Made by a program: the position numbers and the translations under genes
In this document: one piece after another, positions 34,293-43,744 of the stretch
Layout: each line of letters starts with the position of its first letter
How positions within the stretch are numbered: the stretch's first letter is position 1
DNA from: Verrucomicrobiota bacterium
GTDB lineage: Bacteria; Verrucomicrobiota; Verrucomicrobiia; Opitutales; Opitutaceae
NCBI GenBank assembly: GCA_023386835.1
Contig: JAEWIY010000216.1
Location: 52,709 to 116,708 of the forward strand
Reading direction: 5' to 3'
Length of the DNA: 64,000 nt
The notes under the pieces: generated by a model
Told to the model about the DNA's origin: nothing
Database searches by the model: none
The model's input: the letters and a program-made list of their open reading frames with translations, nothing else

Positions 34293-37200
34293 ATGTCCGA
34301 ACCATCTCCTCGTCGCATCCTCTGTGCCATTTTTGAGCCGGGCCTGGCCGTTCACCGCACGCTTCGCGCCGGTATGGTCGTGGCCGCGCGAGCCGCGGGT
34401 TCTCACTATGTGATGCTGGTCACGGACCGCGAAAACAGCGGAACCGATCAGAATCGAGGCAACCTGATCCTACCGGCGTGCGACGCCGTGCACGCGGACA
34501 TGGCGGACGGTTACATCGCCAACGAACCTTGCAGCAACGTGCTGCGCTTGTGCCGCGAAGCCGCTGCCCACGGCCGGCCCAACGTGCAGGTGAACTGGGG
34601 CGAACCGGAGCTCGGGCCGGTCATCGAGCCCGACAATGTTGCCGCAGCCCAAGAAGCCGTCCGTCACCTCCACGAACTCGGGCATCGCCGGATCGCGTAC
34701 ATCCACGGTCACCCTGGCAATCCGCACGCGGAAGAGCGGCTCGAGGGTTATCGACGCGGCTTGGCTGAACACAATTTGCCGTGGGACGATCGGCTCGTGG
34801 CGGTCGGACGTTTTGTCACACCGGGCGGCCACAGCGCGATGGACGAGTTGCTGGCACGCGGCGCCAAGTTCACCGCCGTCATCGCGGCCAACGATTACAG
34901 CGCGCTGGGCGCCTTGCGGCGGATCCACGAAGCCGGCCTGCGTGTTCCCGAAGACATCGCCTTGGTGGGCTGGGACGACCTGCCGGGCACCCGCACAGCC
35001 GACCCGCCTCTCACCACGTTCAACCATGCGCTCTATGAGCGTGGTCGCACCGCCATCGACCTGCTTCTGCAGCAACTCGAATCCGGGCAACGAGACCAAG
35101 GCGAGAAGCGTACGCCGATGCGACTGATGATCCGCGCCTCGACGGTCGGACACGCCCGCGCAGAGCAGGAGGCGGCAAGCGCTCCGCCTCCCCCACCCAA
35201 TCCGCCGCTCGATGCGCGTTCCCTCACGGGAGACGTCACCGCGCGACTCCTGGAACGTTGCGACGCGTGGATGCGGAGTTCGCCGGGCCAGTACATTCGC
35301 AATCACCTCGAGGCATACCTGCGGGCCGCCGTCCCCGAGGGCGCCGCACCGACGGAGCGCACGACGGTGGAGCGTGCGATCCTCTCGACGCTGAACCTCG
35401 TGGCCGAGGCGCTTCCGCGCTCGGAAGTGTTGGACGAAGCGCACGTCCTGCCGGCCCGCGCCTACATCCAGCAGCAGATTTACGCCCGGATCACGGCGCC
35501 CGCACCGGTCAACGAAACCGTGGCCCGGGTCACTGGCGTGCTCGATCACCTTGCGGTCTCGCACTACAGCGTGTGGCTGCGGCCTGAATTGTTCGGCGAG
35601 CGCGGGGGATTCGTGGCGCACCACGGGTTTGCCTGCCCCAAGCCCAGGACGCTCGAACGCACGTTCTTGCGAGACCTGCTGCAGCACGAGAAGGAGCCGA
35701 TGAGTCTCTGCCTCGCGCCGCTGATTCTCGATGACCAGTTCCTTGGGTTGATCATCCTGACCGCCGACCATCCGACGGCGGCGTTGTGGAACGAAGTCGT
35801 GGCCCACGTGCGCTCGGCGCTGCACAGCGCATTGCTGTTCGAGCAACTGACCGCCAGCAACCGCGAGTTGAGCCGCGCGCGCGCAGCGGCGGAAGCCGCC
35901 TCCCGGGCCAAGAGCGAATTCCTCGCGGTGATGAGCCACGAGATCCGCACGCCGATGACCGGCGTTCTCGGCATGGCCTCGCTCCTGCACGAGACCGCGC
36001 TCGATGGCCAGCAACAGGATTTTGTCCGCACGATCGAACACTCCGGAGAAGCGCTGCTCGCAATCATCAACGACCTGCTCGACTTCTCCAAAATTGAGGC
36101 CGGGCGCGTGGAACTGGAGCAACAGCCGTTCTCGCCCCGCGTCGTCGTGGAGGATGTGGCGGACTTGTTCGCCGCTCGGGCGGCGCCACGCCAGGTCGCG
36201 CTGATCGTGGAAGTGGGCGAAGACGTGCCCGGCACGATCGTGGGCGACGCCCTTCGTTTCCGCCAGATTGTGGCCAACCTCGTCAGCAACGCGGTGAAGT
36301 TCACCGAGCACGGCGAAGTGCACTTGACGCTGTTGGTCTCCTCGGGGCCGAATCTGCTCCACGGCGACTCCTCTCCCCGGCTCGTGCTCACCGTGCGCGA
36401 CACCGGCATCGGCATGTCGAAGTCGCAGCAGGCGCTGCTGTTTCAATCTTTTCATCAGGGAGACGCCTCGATCTCCCGTCGCTTCGGTGGCAGCGGCTTG
36501 GGCCTCGCGATCTCGAAACGGCTGGTGGAGCTGATGAACGGAGATGTGCGCGTGGAGAGCGAGCCCGGCGTGGGCAGCACCTTCCGCTGCACGATTCCCA
36601 TCCTCCATGGCACCGCGCCCACGGCTTTGCCAGTCATCCACCTGCCGGCCGGCACGCCCGTCCTGGTCGCCGATGGCAATGCGTCCCAGCAACGCGTGCT
36701 CGCGGAGCAACTCCGGCGCGCCCAGCTCACCGTGCATGAAGCCGAAGGAGCCGACGCCGTGCTGCAGTTCCTCGAGCAGCAGTCGACGTCCGCCGTTCTC
36801 TTGCTCGACGCGAGTTTGACGACCAAAGGCGGCGAGTTCCTCGTCGATCTGCTCGGAAACCAGCCCAAGCTCCTGCGCAACAGCGCGGTCCTTCTGCTGT
36901 TGCCGGCCACGGGAACACCGACTCGGTACGCCAACTGGCCGTACCTGCGCAAACCGGTACGCGAAGCACGGCTGCGGGAAGCCCTCGCCGGACTCAGTCG
37001 TGGAGGGATGGATACGGCCGGATTCTACACCCGCGCGGTCCGACGCGAGCAGACGAACGAACCGGCCAAAATTGCGGACCTGCGCATCCTGCTGGTCGAG
37101 GACAATGAGGTGAACAAACACGTCACGTCCGCCATGCTGCAGCGGTGCGGTTTTAAACCCGACGTGGCGTCTGACGGGTTCACCGCGCTGCAGGCGGCGA

Positions 37201-37466
37201 CCGCACAGGACTATCATTTGATCCTCATGGACATCAGCATGCCCGGGATGGACGGCTGCGAGTGCACGCGTCGGATCCGCGCCGCGGGACGGCCCTGGCG
37301 GCCGCAAATCCTTGCGCTCACCGCCGGCGCGCTCGCGGCGGACCACGCGCGATGCATGGATGCCGGCATGGACGGTGTGCTCACGAAACCAATGGTGCTG
37401 TCGGAGCTTCGCCGCGTTCTGCGCGAGGTGGCGACCCATTGGAGTCAGCGAACGGTGGGCTCCTGA
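34293..37466 (+). CDS. Cytoplasmic hybrid kinase with LacI-type sugar-binding sensor domain
   Basis: A 1057-residue protein without signal peptide or membrane helix. Residues 1-285 are a LacI/GalR-type periplasmic-binding-like domain without the usual DNA-binding head (HELGHRRIAYIHGHPGNPHA, FTAVIAANDYSALGALRRIH, PEDIALVGWDD). A proline-rich linker and GAF-like region lead to the kinase: His549 in AVMSHEIRTPMTG, N-box NLVSNAVKF, GGSGLGLA. The first receiver is degenerate (VLVADGN instead of an acidic pair, LLLDASLTTKGG). The second is complete with Asp980 in LMDISMPGMDG and TKPM. It probably senses an intracellular sugar. The LuxR-type regulator gene is divergent, with starts 189 bases apart, and is the likely partner. 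Confidence 0.92.
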   Translation: MSEPSPRRILCAIFEPGLAVHRTLRAGMVVAARAAGSHYVMLVTDRENSGTDQNRGNLILPACDAVHADMADGYIANEPCSNVLRLCREAAAHGRPNVQVNWGEPELGPVIEPDNVAAAQEAVRHLHELGHRRIAYIHGHPGNPHAEERLEGYRRGLAEHNLPWDDRLVAVGRFVTPGGHSAMDELLARGAKFTAVIAANDYSALGALRRIHEAGLRVPEDIALVGWDDLPGTRTADPPLTTFNHALYERGRTAIDLLLQQLESGQRDQGEKRTPMRLMIRASTVGHARAEQEAASAPPPPPNPPLDARSLTGDVTARLLERCDAWMRSSPGQYIRNHLEAYLRAAVPEGAAPTERTTVERAILSTLNLVAEALPRSEVLDEAHVLPARAYIQQQIYARITAPAPVNETVARVTGVLDHLAVSHYSVWLRPELFGERGGFVAHHGFACPKPRTLERTFLRDLLQHEKEPMSLCLAPLILDDQFLGLIILTADHPTAALWNEVVAHVRSALHSALLFEQLTASNRELSRARAAAEAASRAKSEFLAVMSHEIRTPMTGVLGMASLLHETALDGQQQDFVRTIEHSGEALLAIINDLLDFSKIEAGRVELEQQPFSPRVVVEDVADLFAARAAPRQVALIVEVGEDVPGTIVGDALRFRQIVANLVSNAVKFTEHGEVHLTLLVSSGPNLLHGDSSPRLVLTVRDTGIGMSKSQQALLFQSFHQGDASISRRFGGSGLGLAISKRLVELMNGDVRVESEPGVGSTFRCTIPILHGTAPTALPVIHLPAGTPVLVADGNASQQRVLAEQLRRAQLTVHEAEGADAVLQFLEQQSTSAVLLLDASLTTKGGEFLVDLLGNQPKLLRNSAVLLLLPATGTPTRYANWPYLRKPVREARLREALAGLSRGGMDTAGFYTRAVRREQTNEPAKIADLRILLVEDNEVNKHVTSAMLQRCGFKPDVASDGFTALQAATAQDYHLILMDISMPGMDGCECTRRIRAAGRPWRPQILALTAGALAADHARCMDAGMDGVLTKPMVLSELRRVLREVATHWSQRTVGS

Positions 37467-37475
37467 AGGGACCGG

Positions 37476-39614
37476 TCAGCGCCCGACCCGGGAGCGCGAT
37501 TCGGCGCCGCGTGGAGTGACAACGGACGGCGCCTGGTAGAGAGAACTCGGTCCGGCTCCGCCGACGGACTGCTTCTTCGGTGAGCCACCCGGGCTCACCA
37601 AATTTGCGGTGACGAAGATCAGCAGATTGCGTTTCTGCGAGCTCTCCGCCTGCGAACGGAACGCACGACCGATCAAAGGCAGGTCGCCAAGCACGGGCAC
37701 CTTGTCGTTCACCTTTTTCACCACCTCGCGCGTGAGTCCGCCCATGATAAGGGTCGCGCCATCCCAAAGAGTCACCCGCGTCGACACTTCCCGTGTGGAG
37801 AAAATCGGTTGGAAGAAACCGGAGGGAATCGTCACGGTGGTGCCGCCGGAGATCGCAACACTCTGTCCTCCGTATTCCACGTAGCCCTCAAATTCGGTTA
37901 CCTTGGGATTGAGATCCAGACTGATGCTGTAGTCGTCCTCCTCCACCGTGGGCGTCACACGCAGCTCCACGCCGACGTTGCGCGTGACAAAATCCTGAGG
38001 CGTGCCGGCCGTGATCGTCACGCCGGCCGACGAACTGTCAGCACGGGCGGAACCCACTTCGCTGCGAATTTCGCCATAGGACTGCGGATAGCGCAGCTCC
38101 TGCGCGACCGTGATCGTGGCCAGATTGCCGGAGAGCACCGTCACTTTGGGAGCACTGAGCAGATCCGTGCCCGCTTGGCGGGAAAGAGCCCGGATCGTCG
38201 CTTCCACGTCGAAGTCACCCAGCAGCCCGCGCACGATGCCGAGCGGGCCGGCGTCGCCCGCCAGGTCCACTTTGCCCGGAAGCGACGGCGCGGTGTTGAT
38301 GATCGGCTGGTCGATCGCCACCTGACCCGGCACCACCACCACATCTCCATCCGCGTCCGTGTACACTTCCGTCTCCCGCCCGGGATTCACGATGCGGCCG
38401 GTCTGGCCGGTGATCGTGTGCGTGAAACCTTGATACAGGCTGCGGTTGCTACTCTGCGCCCTCGCCTCGTAGTTCGGGTCACCGTTGCGGCCATGAGTCA
38501 CGGCCCAGTTCACGCCGAGTTCTTCCAGAGCGCCGTCCTGCACCTCCATGAACTTGGCTTCGATCTCCACCTGCCGGACGTCGTTGTAGCGGTTGAGGAT
38601 GTTGCGGATCCGCTCGAGGTTGCGCGTGGTCTGCGTGACGATCATCGCGGAGCCATCGTACGCCAGGCTCGCTCCGGGCGTGGTGTCGAAGTTCACGCCA
38701 GCTTGCTGCAGGAACATCTGCAGTGCCTGCGCTTCGGAGTTGGCTGCGCCGAGCAACCCCGAGGGAGCTGCGGAGGCGGCGAACGGATCCTCCACCGGCG
38801 GAGGAGTGGCCGTCGCACTGCGCACGCCCGTCATGCGAATCACCGTCGACCGCGTGACGGGAAAGAACTCGGTATCGAGCGTCGAGGTCTCGCCGCCCGG
38901 TCGGATCACCACCGCGTCGGGCTGGACCTCGTACTGAAAGCCGACCGAATCCGTAATAAAATCGAGGATACGCTTGAGCGAAAGTTGCCGCAGCGTGATG
39001 GCGACCGACGGGTTCTTGTTGCCCGGATCGATCAGCACGATGTTGACGCCTTTGACTTCGTCCGAGGTGGCATCGAACTCGGCCGAAAGCTCACTGAGCG
39101 TGGCGGCGACCCGTTGCAGATCGACGCCATGGAAGTGCACACTCGGCACCACGATCTGGTTGAGCTTGCGGTGGATGGGCCCCGGACCGTCAGCCGTCGC
39201 CCGCGGCGTGTTGGACGCATCGGTAAACACTCCCGGACGCTGCCAGCCACGCTCCACCTCGTTGAGCAACTCGTCCCGCACGCGTGGTCGATGCGGAGGC
39301 GCCAGACGTCGCCGCTGCTCCGCGACCCGCGCCAGCCACCGGCCGGCCTCGCCCTGCTGTGGATCGCGCCGCTCGACCTCCCGCAAGGTGGCTTCGGCGG
39401 CATCCAGGTCACCCGCCAGGAACTGGGCCCGCCCCCGGGCCGTGAGTTCCTGGATCGAAAGCTCGCCCGGATCGGCCGACGACGACGAGCCGGGATGCGT
39501 ATTCGGCTCACCACGGCGGATGGCGGAGGACGGCGCAGCGACGGCTGAGACAAGAAAAGTCGACGCCAACCAAACCAGCAGAACGGAGCGAAATGGGGGA
39601 ACGTAACACGACAT
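37476..39614 (-). CDS. Secretin of the verrucomicrobial pilus-like system (Amuc_1098/PilQ-like)
   Basis: A 712-residue outer-membrane secretin with a signal peptide (LLVWLASTFLVSAVAAPSS). Residues about 45-110 are TPR-like. N-domains follow (IVLIDPGNKNPSVAITLRQL). The C-terminal secretin core carries IEAKFMEVQDGALEELGVNW, DLLSAPKVTVLSGNLATI and the gate-side signature VPVLGDLPLIGRAFRSQ. Multimers form the pore through which type IV pilus or type II machines act. It is the last gene of a five-gene minus-strand run whose order matches Akkermansia Amuc_1102 to Amuc_1098. No pilin or ATPase gene is in the window; they are probably elsewhere. Confidence 0.93.
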   Translation of the reverse strand: MSCYVPPFRSVLLVWLASTFLVSAVAAPSSAIRRGEPNTHPGSSSSADPGELSIQELTARGRAQFLAGDLDAAEATLREVERRDPQQGEAGRWLARVAEQRRRLAPPHRPRVRDELLNEVERGWQRPGVFTDASNTPRATADGPGPIHRKLNQIVVPSVHFHGVDLQRVAATLSELSAEFDATSDEVKGVNIVLIDPGNKNPSVAITLRQLSLKRILDFITDSVGFQYEVQPDAVVIRPGGETSTLDTEFFPVTRSTVIRMTGVRSATATPPPVEDPFAASAAPSGLLGAANSEAQALQMFLQQAGVNFDTTPGASLAYDGSAMIVTQTTRNLERIRNILNRYNDVRQVEIEAKFMEVQDGALEELGVNWAVTHGRNGDPNYEARAQSSNRSLYQGFTHTITGQTGRIVNPGRETEVYTDADGDVVVVPGQVAIDQPIINTAPSLPGKVDLAGDAGPLGIVRGLLGDFDVEATIRALSRQAGTDLLSAPKVTVLSGNLATITVAQELRYPQSYGEIRSEVGSARADSSSAGVTITAGTPQDFVTRNVGVELRVTPTVEEDDYSISLDLNPKVTEFEGYVEYGGQSVAISGGTTVTIPSGFFQPIFSTREVSTRVTLWDGATLIMGGLTREVVKKVNDKVPVLGDLPLIGRAFRSQAESSQKRNLLIFVTANLVSPGGSPKKQSVGGAGPSSLYQAPSVVTPRGAESRSRVGR

Positions 39615-39626
39615 GGGACAAATCTG

Positions 39627-40451
39627 TTAGCGCCCCGCCAGGCGCAGCCGATGCACCCGGCTGGTGCCATCGCTCCTCTCTTCGGCGATCTCCGCTTCGC
39701 CGGGTTCAAGCCGCACCGCCACGAGCCGCCAGGTGACACCGTCCAAGGCGACGCTGGCACCCAGCTGTTGCTCCCACTCCTGATCTGATGCCAACGAGCG
39801 CAGGCGCACCCGATCCGGCGCTCCTGCCCGCTGCTCCCGCGAGGACAGCACGACGATGTCCTGAGTGCGACGATCGAGCAAGGTAGCCCGCGCCTCCCAT
39901 TGGCTGAGTGTGGTCTGACTGGGAAGCCGCTCGGCTCGGCGTGTCACCTCAACTCGCAGGACCGCGATTTCCAGGTCTGCCCAAACATCACCCGAACGGC
40001 CGAGTCGTGTCCCACCCGCGGGCCACAGCTCAAACAGCCCCACACCATCCTCCGGCGGACCCACCGAACCGATCAACTGCACACGAAAGACCGGATCCCC
40101 AATCGCCATCAACTCGAGCATCGGTCCGTCGTCCACCACGACTGGCGCCCCTCCCGTCGGAGGGAGCCGCAATCGCCCCGTCATGGGATCGCGCAGCACC
40201 GGCGGCGGTGTGAACAGGTCGGCCATCCAACCCGATTCGCGGGCCGGCCTCTCCCAACGTGCGGCCCCCGCTCGCAGCGCCCCACCCTCGGTCGCCGCAA
40301 ACGCGTCCGCACCTGGAATCGCGCTGGGCGCCAGCGACGGGCTTTTCGAAGCTGACAACGTACGGGACAGAACGAGAGATCGACCGGCCACCACCAACAG
40401 GGCGACTACGGCGATCCACAATATCCAGCGTTCCGCGACCGCTGCACTCAT
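39627..40451 (-). CDS. Pilus-like system protein (Amuc_1099-like)
   Basis: A 274-residue inner-membrane-anchored protein with one N-terminal helix (LWIAVVALLVVAGRSLV) and a periplasmic region containing the motif WMADLFTPPPVLRDP, then beta-rich segments. Its position between the Amuc_1100-like gene (four-base overlap) and the secretin gene (12-base gap) makes it the counterpart of Amuc_1099, whose role may be like that of PilP-type proteins linking inner-membrane parts to the secretin. Sequence similarity to other pilus proteins is low, so the name rests on synteny and general architecture. Confidence 0.78.
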   Translation of the reverse strand: MSAAVAERWILWIAVVALLVVAGRSLVLSRTLSASKSPSLAPSAIPGADAFAATEGGALRAGAARWERPARESGWMADLFTPPPVLRDPMTGRLRLPPTGGAPVVVDDGPMLELMAIGDPVFRVQLIGSVGPPEDGVGLFELWPAGGTRLGRSGDVWADLEIAVLRVEVTRRAERLPSQTTLSQWEARATLLDRRTQDIVVLSSREQRAGAPDRVRLRSLASDQEWEQQLGASVALDGVTWRLVAVRLEPGEAEIAEERSDGTSRVHRLRLAGR

Positions 40452-41356
40452 CGCTTGACGGCCCAGCGAGGCTGTTCCTGGGAGGTCCCGGACGCGGCGG
40501 TCTGACCCAGCGTGACGCTGAACCGCGAAGTGAGAGGAAACGCCGGTTCGGCCGCTGGCCCTGAGGTCGTCCGCCGAGCGCTTTCCGCCCCCGCTTCGAC
40601 GGGCTCGACATCGACGCGCTCGATCGAGAGCGCCGGACGGCTCGCACTCACCGCCTCGATGAAATCACGCAAATGTTGCGTGCTTCCCTCGAAGTGCACG
40701 CGCACCAGGACGAGCGGGCCGCCATGATCGATGCCGGGCCGAGCCGATCCAGGCGAAGCCACAAAAAAGTCGGCTGAGGCTCCCTCGGTCGACGCTCGTC
40801 CATCCGGCAGCAGCGGCCGGGTGCGCTGCACGCCATGAAAACGGGGTGGAGCTGTTTTCCACAGCAGGTCCAGGCAGTATTCGATGACTCGCCGCTGAGC
40901 TTCCACTTCCGAGGTCAACGATGGCTCGGGCCCCGAGTGGCGGTAGCTGGCGAAACCAAACGGTTCGTCGGCGCGATGCCGCACACCAGCGCGCCGGGCG
41001 GCCTCCGTTTGCTGTTCAATATGCCGAACCAGCGTGAAGTACGCATCCGCGCGACTCGCAATGGGGTTCGTCCCATCCAACCCCGTGGCCTTACTCGCAT
41101 TCTCAATCAGCTCCACTTCGTGCGAGGCCACCGCTTGCGCAGCGTCCGCCACTTTTTGTCGCCATCCTTTTAGCTCCGCCTCGGCGGCCGCGCCTTCCAG
41201 TGGTGACAACTGCCGCAACGCCTCCTCGGCCGCGGACCAGCGGCTCACCCAACGTCGGTGCTCGAGCCACACCACGACCGTGCCGGCGCTTACGAGGAGC
41301 ACGAAGACAAAGAGCAAGGTCGACGACAGGCGCTGGTACGAACGCAGGCAGATCAT
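40448..41356 (-). CDS. Pilus-like protein (Amuc_1100-like, PilO position)
   Basis: A 302-residue protein with one N-terminal membrane helix (LLFVFVLLVSAGTVVVWL), a coiled-coil stretch (about residues 40-90) and a ferredoxin-like C-terminal part typical of PilO. Markers seen are FGFASYRHSGPEP and STQHLRDFIEAVSASRPALS. It corresponds by order to Amuc_1100 of Akkermansia, the abundant outer-surface-detected protein reported to act on host TLR2. There is no reason to assume the same host effect here. The start overlaps the stop of the upstream PilM-like gene by four bases. Confidence 0.82.
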   Translation of the reverse strand: MICLRSYQRLSSTLLFVFVLLVSAGTVVVWLEHRRWVSRWSAAEEALRQLSPLEGAAAEAELKGWRQKVADAAQAVASHEVELIENASKATGLDGTNPIASRADAYFTLVRHIEQQTEAARRAGVRHRADEPFGFASYRHSGPEPSLTSEVEAQRRVIEYCLDLLWKTAPPRFHGVQRTRPLLPDGRASTEGASADFFVASPGSARPGIDHGGPLVLVRVHFEGSTQHLRDFIEAVSASRPALSIERVDVEPVEAGAESARRTTSGPAAEPAFPLTSRFSVTLGQTAASGTSQEQPRWAVKR

Positions 41357-42987
41357 GCGGATGTCGGGGGATTCGGGGACGTCAGCCGGAGAATCAGTTC
41401 GAAGCGCAGAACCCCTGCCTCCACCGGGTCGAAACGCTCGCTGATCACTTGCGCGACCAAGGGTGAGTCAGCGATCCGTGACAGCAACCGGTGCGCGCGA
41501 ACGCGCAGGTCTGGTCGTTCGTTCTCCGCCGGAACCAGTCCGTCGAGCAGCAGGCCCGTCACGCGGATTTCGGAGTGCGCGGGCGACGATTCGGCAGAAG
41601 TCGCCGGGGGCGGAGACCACGACGCCCGGAGGCGGTCAGTCGCCCCACGCGGCGCCGCCGGAGGATCCAAAACCTGCAGGCGCTCCAGCCAGGCGGGCTG
41701 CTCCGGTTCGATCCACAACTGCAATTCCCGCAGAAGTGCAACCCAGCGGGTGCGCTCACGCTGCAGCTGGCCCAACTGCGTCTGCCGCTGTTGCAGCTGC
41801 GCGTAGTGCTGCTGCAACGACGCCACTTCCGCCGCGAGCGGGCGCGCTCGTGCGAGCCGGGCCTCGATTTCTGAAACCTCTTCTCGAACCGTCCGGGTGG
41901 CTGCCACGTGTGCCCCGGCCACCAGCCCGAGCCCAAGTGTCGCGACGATCGTGGCGGCGCAACGATGGCGCATCGTCGACCGTCGCTGACGCTCGCGCCG
42001 CACGCTCGGAGGAACGAGTTTGTCGAAGAGGTGCTCAGCACCCGCCAATTCCAGCACACCGAAGCAGCCCAACAGCGTGGGCTGCCGCAGAGCAGACTCG
42101 TCGCTCGCGCTGAATTCGACCGAGCCGCTCGCGACGGTGTCGGGTGTCGATCCGTTCAGATCACCCTCATCGATCCAGATCTCCCTTTCCGGCGGCGGAA
42201 CTCCGTCGCGCCGCAGCGCAAGTTCGATTCGCGCACGCTCCGTCTCCAACTGCTCGAGAAACGCACGGTCTTCGCACGGCACAACCCGGTTACTTTCGCC
42301 ATCGCGATGCGGCTCAACACGTCCGCTGGCGCTACGATACCAGAATCGGCGACCCGTGCGATACACCAGCGACGTTTCACGCGCCTCTGGCGCAATCAGC
42401 ACCTCGGCAGGTCCTGCAGGCGCTTGTGCCGCCCGCGCCGCCGCCCACGCGATCGGCGTCGGCACAAACGCCTCCACCTCAAACCCCGCGGTCTTTAGTT
42501 CGTCGCACCACGCTTCGACACGTCGCCGCTCACAACCGACAAACACCGCTTCGACGTCCTGCTCATTCTCCTGGTTCACCTGAACCGTCCAACAGAGCTT
42601 GTGCAACGGAAGGGGAAAAAGCTGCTCCGCCTCAAACGTGAACAGGCGGCTCCGTTCCAGCCCGCCGAGCAGCGGCACGCGCACGGTTTTGATCCAGGCG
42701 TCGCTCGGGGAAAGGACCGCCAGACAGGGGCGAGCACGAGGGCGTCGCGTCACCCGGCGCGAGGACGAGATGGACGTCCGCCCGTCCCCGCCAGCGACCA
42801 CAAGCTCACGCGGCGCCACTTCAGTTTTCTGCCACGTCAAACGGATCGCGCCGCGCGGCCCCCTCTCGGCGGCCACCACGACGTACGGCGTTTGGCCGAG
42901 ATCCACGATCCATCGTGGGCGAGGGCGCCGGACAACGATCCGGCCCCAGCAGCGAGGCAAACGTCGGAGCGGCGCGTCTCCGTTCAT
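41353..42987 (-). CDS. PilM/PilN-like fused pilus assembly protein (Amuc_1101-like)
   Basis: A 544-residue protein. Residues 1-325 resemble the actin-like cytoplasmic PilM (WIVDLGQTPYVVVAAERG and VRVPLLGGLERSRLFTFEAE). A membrane helix follows at about 343-363 (CAATIVATLGLGLVAGAHVA), then a coiled coil (EVSEIEARLARARPLAAEV) and a beta-rich end as in PilN. Thus the cytoplasmic and membrane-spanning components, separate in classical type IV pili, are in one chain. This is the layout of the Amuc_1101 family. Four-base overlaps on both sides show tight translational coupling within the operon. Confidence 0.85.
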   Translation of the reverse strand: MNGDAPLRRLPRCWGRIVVRRPRPRWIVDLGQTPYVVVAAERGPRGAIRLTWQKTEVAPRELVVAGGDGRTSISSSRRVTRRPRARPCLAVLSPSDAWIKTVRVPLLGGLERSRLFTFEAEQLFPLPLHKLCWTVQVNQENEQDVEAVFVGCERRRVEAWCDELKTAGFEVEAFVPTPIAWAAARAAQAPAGPAEVLIAPEARETSLVYRTGRRFWYRSASGRVEPHRDGESNRVVPCEDRAFLEQLETERARIELALRRDGVPPPEREIWIDEGDLNGSTPDTVASGSVEFSASDESALRQPTLLGCFGVLELAGAEHLFDKLVPPSVRRERQRRSTMRHRCAATIVATLGLGLVAGAHVAATRTVREEVSEIEARLARARPLAAEVASLQQHYAQLQQRQTQLGQLQRERTRWVALLRELQLWIEPEQPAWLERLQVLDPPAAPRGATDRLRASWSPPPATSAESSPAHSEIRVTGLLLDGLVPAENERPDLRVRAHRLLSRIADSPLVAQVISERFDPVEAGVLRFELILRLTSPNPPTSA

Positions 42988-43574
42988 GGCAGGATGAGCG
43001 TGGGCAGTCCGGCTCCATCGATTAGCCGCGGATCAACCGTGCCATGGGACCGAAGCACGCCTTGATTGGCTGGCGCCTCCGCTGCCACCCGCGCGCGAAA
43101 CTTCGCCAGCGCATCGGGCGTGGCCAAGGTGCCGGAGACGTTCTCGCGGCGGGTCGGTCGTGCGACCCCGCCGATCGTCGGCTCGACAAAGAAGAATCGC
43201 GGCAGGCTGGAAACGCGATCCCGCTCGACCACCTCCGGCGGCACATAAAAGCGGAAGCTGACCGGCCCCTGCTCCACCGTCACGGCGACCGCTTCGGCCC
43301 GGTAGAATTCGAAACGTCGGCCCGAATCGCTGCTGACTTCAAATCCGAGCTCCACTGTCACACCCGGTCGGCGAACGAACCGCGCTCCGGCGGCGCGCGC
43401 GTTCAACCGCACCTCCATGCACCACCAGTCGCCGCCCGGCCCACGCACCCGATCGGCGCGCACGTCCTGAACCTCCAGGTTCTCGGCGGCCGGATTGGGC
43501 TGCGCCAGCGCGTGGCTGAGCGCAAAGGCACCCCAGACGAGCAGGACGGGCGAAAGTTGAACAAAACGGCTCAT
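42984..43574 (-). CDS. Pilus-like system protein (Amuc_1102-like)
   Basis: A 196-residue exported protein with a signal peptide (LLVWGAFALSHALAQ) and a beta-sandwich mature part (DWWCMEVRLNARA, GVTVELGFEVSSDSGRRFEF, FRFYVPPEVVERDR). It is the first gene of the five-gene pilus-like operon and overlaps the next by four bases. Order and size agree with Amuc_1102. The molecular role is unknown; a periplasmic or outer-membrane accessory function is likely. The promoter of the operon should lie in the 170 bases between this gene and the divergent Nudix gene, but no clear -35/-10 pair is visible. Confidence 0.78.
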   Translation of the reverse strand: MSRFVQLSPVLLVWGAFALSHALAQPNPAAENLEVQDVRADRVRGPGGDWWCMEVRLNARAAGARFVRRPGVTVELGFEVSSDSGRRFEFYRAEAVAVTVEQGPVSFRFYVPPEVVERDRVSSLPRFFFVEPTIGGVARPTRRENVSGTLATPDALAKFRARVAAEAPANQGVLRSHGTVDPRLIDGAGLPTLILP

Positions 43575-43744
43575 CGGCGACCCGGCGCAAAGGCGGGCGA
43601 GTCGCTGATGAAACGGGAGCGGCCTACGCGATCTTGCAGCAAATCACGGTGCCCGGCGATCAACCGACGGGATTCCCCTTGCCGCTCCGACCCTCGGTCG
43701 TGAACCGTGATGCCTCGTGCACGTTCACGTGCCGCCACCGCCGT

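Noticed and set aside
34470..37439. 989-codon open frame on the minus strand across the LacI-type hybrid kinase
   Set aside because: The plus strand has complete kinase, receiver and LacI-like motifs. The opposite frame is Arg/His/Gln-rich with no domain, a typical shadow in GC-rich DNA.
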